Of a DNA stretch of 5,959 nucleotides, positions 1 through 5,232 are shown piece by piece. Made by a program: the position numbers and the translations under genes. Each line of letters starts with the position of its first letter. The stretch's first letter is position 1. The notes under the pieces were generated by a model. It searched no databases. It was given only the letters and a program-made list of their open reading frames with translations, and was not told where the DNA came from. This DNA is from Nitrospirota bacterium (GTDB lineage: Bacteria; Nitrospirota; Nitrospiria; Nitrospirales; UBA8639). The stretch spans positions 316,414-322,372 of the forward strand of contig CP070628.1 of assembly GCA_020355985.1 (NCBI GenBank), written 5' to 3'.

Positions 1-1591
1 GATCACGAACGCAAAGATCAGAACGCAAGAGTTTTTTCCCTATTCCCGCTGCCAGGTTTCGGTACATGATCACCCCAATGTCAGGTCGACGTCTGACAAG
101 ATCGCCGAGGGCTTGATGCGTTAACAATGCGGTTTCCACCTGTGTCTGTGCCGTGGCCGTGGCGGAATGGGGTGAGGAGGAAAGAAAGGAGAGTTCCCCG
201 ACGGTTTCGCCCTTTTCAATTTGGCCGATTTGAACAAGTGGAGAGCCGGTGCTTATGGTGATTCTGCCTTTCAGAAGAATAAACATATTGTCCGCTTCTT
301 CTGACTCCTTGAACATACGGGTTCCTTGCTTAAATTGGCGTATTCCAAAGGCTCCTGCCAATCGGTCACGTTGTTCGGAGCTCATACCTTGAAATAAGGG
401 AATCTCGGCGACCAATTTGGCAATTTTCGGTATGACCGCTCGAACATTGAAGCCCCGCATGACCACATCCGCCACCTCTTGCACCTCAGGCAAGAGCGCT
501 AACGGTCCCAGATCCCGCAGCTGAAACAGTCGAACCATGCGGATGACATCTAAACGCTCGACTTCATGAAACACCATTGCTGGAATATAGGCAGCTGGTA
601 AGAAGTTAAGCTCTAGGAGAGTCCTCTGCATGCGAGGGGCATGTGCGCTCACATCAATTTCAATGTATTCGACCCCCCATTCGTCACGGCATTTTCTTTC
701 TAATTCCGTGAGCAAAAAGCGAATGGCAGGGTCGCTAAAAGAAATCAGTTCAAACACGCGGACGGAATGCTCAATGTTATTCAGCGTAAACCCGATTGCG
801 CCCACCAACTGGGTGTCATCCGAGGCCAGAAGATAAGTGGCATGATTGGCTTGAAGCTTAAAAAACCCGTATTCCAAACGCATACTGCCAAAAATTTCCC
901 GGTTCCTGACCCGTCCCCGTTCAATGCGCAGTAAGTCCGGATATCCCTCGACCGAAAGTTCTTGAAGGGTAAATTCACCATGCAGGGGATAGGAGGCGGA
1001 ATCTTCATCGATAATGACATCACAGGGAAGAGACGCTTTCGGCAAGGACAAGTGAGCAAGTGCACTGACCTCTGGAATGACACGGGGATTATTTTTTCGT
1101 AGGGCCAGTGCATTGCCAAAATGGCGTCCAAGAAGGGCAAAACTCTCACGATGAGAAAATTGGTAGCACAAGGGCAGAAATCCAAACGGGACAAATTGAT
1201 GCGCCAGACTGATTTTTTGGGAGAAGGGATGGGTCACACGGCACATGACGAGTCCCAAATGCAAGCGGTTTTCAATGGCCTCAAGACGCTTGTCCATCAG
1301 CAACTTGCCCACACCAAGTCCTTGATAGCTAGGGTCAACAGCCAATCGGCCAAATTCCCCGACCAGATCAGAATGTGCCCCGAATTCGAAGAGCACCGAA
1401 GCGGTGCCGGCGATTGTGTTCGTTTGGGTATCTAAAGCCGCAAGCATCAAGCCGTGGTCATTGAAAATAGCTCGCTTCAACCATGTGGTGTCATAGAATT
1501 CTTTGTAGGGGTAATCTTTCCCATAGACCTTTAAGAAGATATCCCGAATTCCTTCAATATCTTGTTCTTCTGCTGGTCGGACGATAATCAT
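1..1591 (-). CDS. GNAT N-acyltransferase fused to C-terminal cyclic-nucleotide-binding-type domain (partial, 3' end off window)
   Basis: The frame is open from ATG at 1591 to the left edge: 530 codons, no stop, so the C-terminus is missing. Residues 1-150 look like a GNAT acyl-CoA (or acyl-carrier) N-acyltransferase: the start MIIVRPAEEQDIEGIRDIF is typical of GNAT strand 1/helix 1, and motif A at 81-100 has the acyl-donor pyrophosphate loop Q90-G-L-G-V-G95. Residues about 208-345 resemble a second GNAT half without that loop. Residues about 396-520 match the cNMP/CRP-type beta-roll, with G465-E466-L-S-F-L and a following P-H-S-A-T. The canonical phosphate-contacting Arg of this cassette is His475 here, so cyclic nucleotide binding is doubtful. 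The gene starts 12 bases after the stop of the amidohydrolase gene and lacks a well-spaced ribosome site (AGAGG ends 17 bases upstream), so translation is probably coupled. An in-frame TGA just upstream (1604-1606) rules out an earlier start. Substrate unknown; a protein lysine acetyltransferase or an N-acyl amino acid synthase are both possible. Confidence 0.85.
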   Translation of the reverse strand, partial: MIIVRPAEEQDIEGIRDIFLKVYGKDYPYKEFYDTTWLKRAIFNDHGLMLAALDTQTNTIAGTASVLFEFGAHSDLVGEFGRLAVDPSYQGLGVGKLLMDKRLEAIENRLHLGLVMCRVTHPFSQKISLAHQFVPFGFLPLCYQFSHRESFALLGRHFGNALALRKNNPRVIPEVSALAHLSLPKASLPCDVIIDEDSASYPLHGEFTLQELSVEGYPDLLRIERGRVRNREIFGSMRLEYGFFKLQANHATYLLASDDTQLVGAIGFTLNNIEHSVRVFELISFSDPAIRFLLTELERKCRDEWGVEYIEIDVSAHAPRMQRTLLELNFLPAAYIPAMVFHEVERLDVIRMVRLFQLRDLGPLALLPEVQEVADVVMRGFNVRAVIPKIAKLVAEIPLFQGMSSEQRDRLAGAFGIRQFKQGTRMFKESEEADNMFILLKGRITISTGSPLVQIGQIEKGETVGELSFLSSSPHSATATAQTQVETALLTHQALGDLVRRRPDIGVIMYRNLAAGIGKKLLRSDLCVRD

Positions 1592-1603
1592 GGCTTTGAG
1601 AGA

Positions 1604-2794
1604 TCAGACCTCTGTCTGGGGTGTTTGGTTGAGAAGTTGCTGCCCAGCAAGTATCGCCATGCGGTGAAAGTACGATGCTCCTACTGCAAGCGCCTGTTCA
1701 TCGAAGTCGAATTTGCTGGAGTGAGCAGGAAAACTTTCGAGACCGGGCACTTGTGATCCAAAACGGATGTAGGCTCCGGGGACCTTTTCCAAATAATAGC
1801 TAAAATCCTCTCCTCCCATGTTAGCCGTCCGCAAAGGCAAAACATTTTCCTGCCCAACCGTCAGAGCCGCCCCCTGACGACTTAAGGCGGCCATTTCGGG
1901 CGAATTGATCACCGGCGGCGTTCCGAGGTGAATGGTGGTGGTGGTGTTCGCTCCATGGAGTTGGCCGATGGAATTGGCAATTCGTTGAATAGCCGTATGG
2001 AGGTGTTTTCGAACTGCAGGGTGTTGCGCTCGAATGGTGCCCTCCAATGTGGCTTGCCCTGCAATGACATTGGATGCGGTCCCCGACTGGAATCGGCCAA
2101 TGGAGACAACCGATGGAAAGGCTGGATCCACTTCACGAGACACAATGGTTTGCAAGGACATCACCAATAAACTTCCCACCACCACCGCATCGATGCTTTC
2201 ATGAGGTCTTGCTCCATGGGCCCCTTGCCCGAGGATTTCGACCAAGAAGGTATCGGTAGACGCGTTCACCGGACCGTCGGTCACGACAAGCGTTCCAGTC
2301 GGATAATGGCGGTCCAAATGACCACCGAAAATCATTCCGCCGTTTTCGAGTGCTCCTTCTTGGATCATGGCTTTGGCCCCTGCACCTTTTTCCTCAGCGG
2401 GTTGGAAAATGAAACGCACGGGGGCAGGAAGATTGGTTTCCTTTGCCAAAAGTTCGGCGGCCCCTAACAGCATTGCGGTATGTCCATCATGGCCACAGGC
2501 GTGCATGATGCCCTCATTCACAGAGGAAAACGCAAGATTTGTCTCTTCTTTAATGGGCAGCGCATCGGTGTCTGCTCGTAAAATAATCCAAGGGGTATGT
2601 GAGGGACCTGGGATTTCTGCTATCACCCCGGTATTGGCCACGCGCGAGATATTAGAGAATCCGGCATTTTTCAAGAATTGTATGATGGTATCTGCTGTTC
2701 GAAATTCGTGGCCGCTGAGTTCAGGATGTTGATGCAGGTCTCTTCGAACCGCGACCAATTTTTTGAACAGATCTGGTGTGACAAGCTGATTCAT
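1604..2794 (-). CDS. M20-family metallopeptidase / N-acyl amino acid amidohydrolase
   Basis: A complete 396-residue protein, the usual length for the M20D amidohydrolases (hippurate hydrolase, IAA-amino acid hydrolase and N-acyl-L-amino acid hydrolase relatives), which cleave an amide bond with a two-metal centre in the cytoplasm. Visible landmarks are R17-R-D-L-H-Q-H-P-E25 at the N-terminus, L72-R-A-D-T-D-A-L-P80, the metal-binding H98-A-C-G-H-D-G-H105 (C100 and H102 as ligands), the PAEE pair at 132-135 (general base and metal ligand), H159 in GGHLDRHYPTG, the dimerisation-domain H193, G327-G-E-D-F331, and the last metal ligand H358 in PAHSSKFDFDE. No signal peptide is seen. The ATG at 2794 sits 11 bases after AGGA (2806-2809) and matches the family start. 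It is the first gene of a leftward pair with the GNAT fusion. The family is clear; the natural substrate cannot be read from the sequence. Confidence 0.93.
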   Translation of the reverse strand: MNQLVTPDLFKKLVAVRRDLHQHPELSGHEFRTADTIIQFLKNAGFSNISRVANTGVIAEIPGPSHTPWIILRADTDALPIKEETNLAFSSVNEGIMHACGHDGHTAMLLGAAELLAKETNLPAPVRFIFQPAEEKGAGAKAMIQEGALENGGMIFGGHLDRHYPTGTLVVTDGPVNASTDTFLVEILGQGAHGARPHESIDAVVVGSLLVMSLQTIVSREVDPAFPSVVSIGRFQSGTASNVIAGQATLEGTIRAQHPAVRKHLHTAIQRIANSIGQLHGANTTTTIHLGTPPVINSPEMAALSRQGAALTVGQENVLPLRTANMGGEDFSYYLEKVPGAYIRFGSQVPGLESFPAHSSKFDFDEQALAVGASYFHRMAILAGQQLLNQTPQTEV

Positions 2795-2831
2795 GCTGAT
2801 AAATATCCTGATGAAAAGCTACCGAAATGTA

Positions 2832-2871
2832 AAATAAACAGGGATCTCAAAGAGCCCCGTCTGTTGTATTT
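2832..2871 (-). promoter_or_regulatory. Leader hairpin, possible attenuator of the amidohydrolase-GNAT unit
   Basis: In the putative 5' leader of the leftward unit, an imperfect inverted repeat pairs AAATA/TATTT, AACA/TGTT, GGG/CCC and CTC/GAG around an AAA/TTT loop, with small bulges (about 15 pairs). Read leftwards, the stem is followed by TGTTTATTTTACATTT, a U-rich stretch as in intrinsic terminators. It lies between the proposed promoter and the ribosome site, so it could stop or pause transcription. No ligand-binding riboswitch fold is recognised. Folding was judged by eye only. Confidence 0.33.
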
Positions 2872-2933
2872 ATTGAAACAACACAATTCTTAAAATATGA
2901 AAGTTGCCTCTGTGTGTGCACGCGTATTTTCCT

Positions 2934-2962
2934 ATTATAGTTCAATTAGATAAGCAGTCCAA
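2934..2962 (-). promoter_or_regulatory. Candidate sigma-70 promoter for the leftward amidohydrolase-GNAT unit
   Basis: On the minus strand a perfect TATAAT (-10, 2939-2934) follows TTGGAC (-35, 2962-2957) with a 17-base spacer. The -35 matches TTGACA only in TTG. Transcription would begin near 2927 and give a leader of about 130 bases before the ATG at 2794. It is the best -10 match seen in this intergenic region. Confidence 0.42.
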
Positions 2963-3098
2963 AGACATTTGGAACGGTATCACCTCGATGAATAAAAGTT
3001 TAGTGCAAGAGGCAGTCCTTTTCTTTAGTTCGTTGTTTTGGTATGAATAAAATTGAGAATAAGGAATAGAAATTGCTTTAAAATTGCTAAAGGTATTG

Positions 3099-3127
3099 TT
3101 GTGACAAGGGTCAATTAAAACAATCAT
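3099..3127 (+). promoter_or_regulatory. Candidate weak promoter of the pentapeptide gene
   Basis: TTGTGA (3099-3104) and AATCAT (3122-3127) are 17 bases apart, each matching four of six consensus positions. The start site would fall near 3134, about 28 bases before the TTG start codon. This AT-rich region offers other weak matches, so this is only the best-placed candidate. Confidence 0.25.
3100..3115 (+). promoter_or_regulatory. CRP/FNR-type operator-like sequence
   Basis: TGTGA, six bases, then TCAAT: the left half is the perfect CRP half-site and the right half keeps TCA of TCACA. It overlaps the candidate -35 box of the pentapeptide gene, where binding would more likely repress than activate. 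A near match of this length can arise by chance, and no such regulator is encoded in the window. Confidence 0.2.
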
Positions 3128-3150
3128 TCTTTGATGCAAAAGGTTTTTGG

Positions 3151-3164
3151 AAGGAGACACATTG
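3151..3164 (+). promoter_or_regulatory. Ribosome binding site that sets a TTG start
   Basis: AAGGAG (3151-3156) is followed after 5 bases by TTG (3162) and after 8 bases by a second in-frame TTG (3165). No ATG lies in range. A further in-frame TTG at 3147 is excluded because it lies before the ribosome site. Either TTG gives a protein that begins with a basic residue and a signal peptide. Confidence 0.7.
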
Positions 3165-4478
3165 TTGAAAAATCTATTCGGGCTCAGATGGGGAAGTTTG
3201 ATGGGAGAAAGTATCAGGATGGCCCTAGGGATGGCGATGTTATTTGGGACCGGGTTTGGTCTCAGCCTTCCTTCTGCCTATGGAGACCACCAAAATGAAC
3301 CATCTCCTACTCCTGGCAAGGGATCTCGGTGTGAGGGCCCATTTAAGGGGCAAAATGTTCCCAGAGAGGAATTAAGAAAAATTTTAGATGATCATGGTCG
3401 ATGGCTTCATGATCATCATGATGCCAAAGGAAAACAGGCCAATTTATGCGGAGCTGAATTATCTGGGGCAGACTTTCGCGAGCAAGAATTAAGCGGAGCT
3501 AATTTTCAAGGAGCCAACCTTTCTCGTGCTGACTTTACGGCCGCGACATTAGTTCATGTGAACTTTCACAAAGCCAATGTCAACGAAGCATCACTGTATG
3601 CGGCCGATATGCGTGGGGCCAAGGCTTCAGGTGCGAAGTTTCGTCTTGCGAACTTTCGAAAAGCCGATTTGAATCACGCCAATTTCTCCGGAGCGGATTT
3701 GCGAGAGGCGAATTTGGCGGAGTCTCAATTACGTTTAAGTATTTTACGTGGAGCTGACTTGGAGGAAGCCTATCTGGTGGGTGCCGACTTGGAAATGGCC
3801 AATGGAGAAGGCGCCTATTGGGTTCGCGCTGATCTCCGAGAGGCGAATTTTTATCGTGCGTTGTTAGCCAAGGCTAAGTTTATCGAAGCGGATCTGAGTC
3901 GCAGCAATTTACAAGAAGCCGACTTTCGTTTGGCTGATTTGTCTGGAGCCGACTTAGGAGCCGCCAATCTCAATGAGGCCATACTCGAACAAGCCGATCT
4001 TCGGGAAGCCAATTTAGAACGGGCTGTCCTCTATCATGCCAATCTTCACAAGGCCAATTGTGCCGGGGCCAATTTTCAAGAGGCGGACTTATTAGGAGCG
4101 AATTTAAGCGAAAGTAACCTCGTGCGGGCTGAAATGGATGAAGCCTTTTTGTCAAAAGCAAATTTACAACAGGCCAATTTAGAAGGTGCCGATTTGTCTT
4201 GGGCCAACTTGGTTGAAGCGGATCTTTCGGAAGGCAACTTAGAATTCGTGGGCATGTTCCGTACAAACTTACAAGAAGCCATCCTTGATCGTGCGCAACT
4301 CTATGGCGCAGATATGCGTGGAGCCAATGTGAAGGAGGCTTCCTTCCGTGGTACGAAGATACAAGGAGTAGCCATCCGGTATGCTCATGGGTTTTCCCAA
4401 AAACAATTAGATGAGGCTTGTGTGGATGTCCGGACTCGTCTGCCGAAAGGGATGAATGCACCAGCGCCCTGTCGATAA
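3162..4478 (+). CDS. Exported pentapeptide-repeat protein
   Basis: A 438-residue protein, starting at TTG 3162 (TTG 3165 is equally possible; ATG 3200 is out of frame). Residues 1-41 look like a Sec signal peptide: basic residues up to R19, a hydrophobic stretch MALGMAMLFGTGFGLSL, and likely cleavage near S-A-Y-G41. After a short linker and a helical cap with a His-rich patch (H78, H83, H85, H86), residues 93-407 are pentapeptide repeats of the A(D/N)LXX type in one unbroken register, folding as a right-handed quadrilateral beta-helix. The C-terminal segment (G410-F-S-Q-K-Q-L-D-E-A-C420 and L-P-K-G ... C437) matches the tail seen on many pentapeptide proteins; C420 and C437 could form a disulfide outside the cytoplasm. 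Cytoplasmic relatives such as Qnr and MfpA mimic DNA, but an exported form is unlikely to do so. Function unknown: a structural, interaction or envelope role is likely. Confidence 0.9.
   Translation: MLKNLFGLRWGSLMGESIRMALGMAMLFGTGFGLSLPSAYGDHQNEPSPTPGKGSRCEGPFKGQNVPREELRKILDDHGRWLHDHHDAKGKQANLCGAELSGADFREQELSGANFQGANLSRADFTAATLVHVNFHKANVNEASLYAADMRGAKASGAKFRLANFRKADLNHANFSGADLREANLAESQLRLSILRGADLEEAYLVGADLEMANGEGAYWVRADLREANFYRALLAKAKFIEADLSRSNLQEADFRLADLSGADLGAANLNEAILEQADLREANLERAVLYHANLHKANCAGANFQEADLLGANLSESNLVRAEMDEAFLSKANLQQANLEGADLSWANLVEADLSEGNLEFVGMFRTNLQEAILDRAQLYGADMRGANVKEASFRGTKIQGVAIRYAHGFSQKQLDEACVDVRTRLPKGMNAPAPCR
3438..4382 (+). repeat. 63 tandem pentapeptide repeats (15-base periodicity)
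   Basis: Every fifth residue from 95 to 405 is the central position, mostly Leu or Phe, occasionally Met, Val or Ile. Two residues earlier is nearly always Ala, with Ser, Val or Gln in a few places. There is no insertion or deletion in 315 residues. At DNA level this gives degenerate 15-base units such as GCC-AAT-TTA and GCG-GAT-TTG. The copies have diverged, so this is an old protein repeat, not a recent tandem duplication. Confidence 0.9.
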
Positions 4479-4737
4479 TAGGAAAAGGAGCAAGGATGAT
4501 TGGCTCGTTTCTCGTAATCGATCAGGTGGACGAGGTATTGCCCAATGGATCAGATGGATTCTCGCCAAAGACCGCGAGGATGACAAAATCCACGAAGATG
4601 GATTCTTTCCAAATTCTTTTTGTATACAGGTCATTCCCACGAAGCTTGTCCTGGTAAAGGCGGCGAGCGTGAATTGGGCCCTTCTTAATCATTGGCTTTA
4701 TCAAGTTCAATCTGTCAGCTCCGGGGGTGTCCTATGA
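4456..4737 (+). CDS. Candidate small protein, coupled to the cytochrome c gene
   Basis: A 93-codon frame begins at ATG 4456 inside the last 23 bases of the pentapeptide gene. It ends with a TGA that overlaps the ATG of the cytochrome c gene (ATGA at 4734-4737), the arrangement typical of translational coupling. AGGG (4448-4451) lies four bases before the start, rather close. The product would be basic and charged in its first half, with W-I-R-W-I, and more hydrophobic near the end, with five Trp residues. No family, signal peptide or motif is recognised. It fits the poor ribosome site of the cytochrome gene, but it could be an accidental open frame. The frame at 4496-4657 competes with it; at most one is likely real. 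Confidence 0.35.
   Translation: MHQRPVDNRKRSKDDWLVSRNRSGGRGIAQWIRWILAKDREDDKIHEDGFFPNSFCIQVIPTKLVLVKAASVNWALLNHWLYQVQSVSSGGVL
4496..4657 (+). CDS. Alternative small ORF with strong ribosome binding site
   Basis: A 53-codon frame starting ATG-ATT-GGC lies five bases after AGGAG (4486-4490), the best-placed ribosome site in this stretch, 17 bases after the stop of the pentapeptide gene. The product (starting MIGSFLVIDQVDEVLPNGSD) has no recognisable motif, membrane segment or export signal. It is nested in another frame inside the 93-codon candidate. The ribosome site favours it; the lack of protein-like features and the coupling of the longer frame weigh against it. Confidence 0.22.
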   Translation: MIGSFLVIDQVDEVLPNGSDGFSPKTARMTKSTKMDSFQILFVYRSFPRSLSW

Positions 4738-5081
4738 AACATCCTTTTGTCTTAATCATTGGTCTAGTTTTGCTGCTGTTTTTACTCCCGGGTTTGTCAT
4801 TTGCGGAAGGGGGAGATCTTAAGAAGGGAAGGACTCTCTATCTGAAGCATTGCAAAGTCTGCCACGGTCCCGAGGGCAAGGGAGATGCGTATAGGCTCTT
4901 TAACCCCCCGGTTGCAGATCTAACCTCGTCTAAAATTCAAAAGAAACCTGATAAAGAACTGTGGACAAGCATTCACATGGGAGTATCGGATACTGCAATG
5001 GGGATGTGGAGGTTTGTGTTGTCTGATGAAGAAATTGCCCTTGTCTTGGGGTATGTTCGGTCTCTCGCTGCAGGAGCGTAG
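4734..5081 (+). CDS. Exported monoheme class I cytochrome c
   Basis: A 115-residue protein with a classic Sec signal peptide: MKHP, a hydrophobic core V-L-I-I-G-L-V-L-L-L-F-L-L, and likely cleavage after L-S-F-A24. The heme c attachment motif is C40-K-V-C-H44, with H44 as proximal ligand. M89 in T-A-M-G-M-W is the likely distal ligand, aligning with the usual M-P-x-W, followed by the C-terminal helix L-S-D-E-E-I-A-L-V-L-G-Y-V-R-S-L. The mature part of about 90 residues is a small soluble electron carrier of the cytochrome CBB3/c-type fold, acting in the periplasm. ATG 4734 is chosen because the signal peptide begins there; upstream is only a G-rich GGGGGTG. No terminal oxidase or other partner is in the window, so the redox partner is unknown. 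Confidence 0.92.
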   Translation: MKHPFVLIIGLVLLLFLLPGLSFAEGGDLKKGRTLYLKHCKVCHGPEGKGDAYRLFNPPVADLTSSKIQKKPDKELWTSIHMGVSDTAMGMWRFVLSDEEIALVLGYVRSLAAGA

Positions 5082-5139
5082 TGTTCATGGAGAGCAGGAT
5101 GAGCCCTGAGCCATTCCCTTCGCAGCCAAGATGAAAGGT

Positions 5140-5165
5140 GCACGAAACATACAGAAGCTTCGTGC
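5140..5165. repeat. Perfect 7-bp inverted repeat in the convergent gap
   Basis: GCACGAA (5140-5146) and TTCGTGC (5159-5165) pair perfectly around a 12-base loop. The site lies between the convergent ends of the cytochrome c and transporter genes, where a terminator is expected, but neither side has a T-run. It might serve as a weak or Rho-assisted terminator, or as a transcript 3'-end stabiliser. Just to the right are short direct repeats: TGCGACA/TGCGACG from 5163, and TGTATGC at 5181 and 5194. Confidence 0.35.
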
Positions 5166-5232
5166 GACATGCGACGTGGTTGTATGCATTATCTGTATGC
5201 GCACATTCATTTTTAGGTAGCCAGAGTAAAGG

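Larger units (their letters stand above)
2795..3161. other. Intergenic region between divergent genes
   Basis: About 370 bases, visibly more AT-rich than the genes, separate the leftward amidohydrolase gene from the rightward pentapeptide gene. It must hold the promoters for both directions; candidates are listed separately. It also has short repeats: AATTGCT occurs twice around 3072-3088 and ATGAATAAAA twice around 2988-3051. I see no convincing gene here. A minus-strand frame at 2942-3160 has no recognisable motif and would start inside the ribosome site of the pentapeptide gene. Confidence 0.6.

Noticed and set aside
781..1435. Open frames on both strands within the GNAT fusion gene (781-1194 minus, 1121-1435 plus)
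   Set aside because: They lie in other frames of a well-supported gene whose domains run continuously across the region, and their products show no motifs.
1928..2732. Several plus-strand frames opposite the M20 amidohydrolase
   Set aside because: They are antisense shadows of a gene with a full set of catalytic motifs and have no independent support.
2942..3160. A 72-codon minus-strand frame in the intergenic region
   Set aside because: It starts inside the ribosome site of the divergent gene, covers the candidate promoters of both neighbours, and shows no protein-like motif.
3147..3161. An earlier TTG start for the pentapeptide gene at 3147
   Set aside because: It lies upstream of the AAGGAG ribosome site, which points to TTG 3162 or 3165; the five extra residues include acidic ones unsuited to the start of a signal peptide.
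3438..4382. A DNA-level tandem repeat or CRISPR-like array suggested by the 15-base periodicity
   Set aside because: The units are diverged, follow the codon frame, have no spacers, and are explained fully by the pentapeptide protein repeat.
3970..4461. A 163-codon open frame on the minus strand inside the pentapeptide gene
   Set aside because: The regular codon pattern of the repeats suppresses stops on the opposite strand; the product has no motif and the plus-strand gene is certain.
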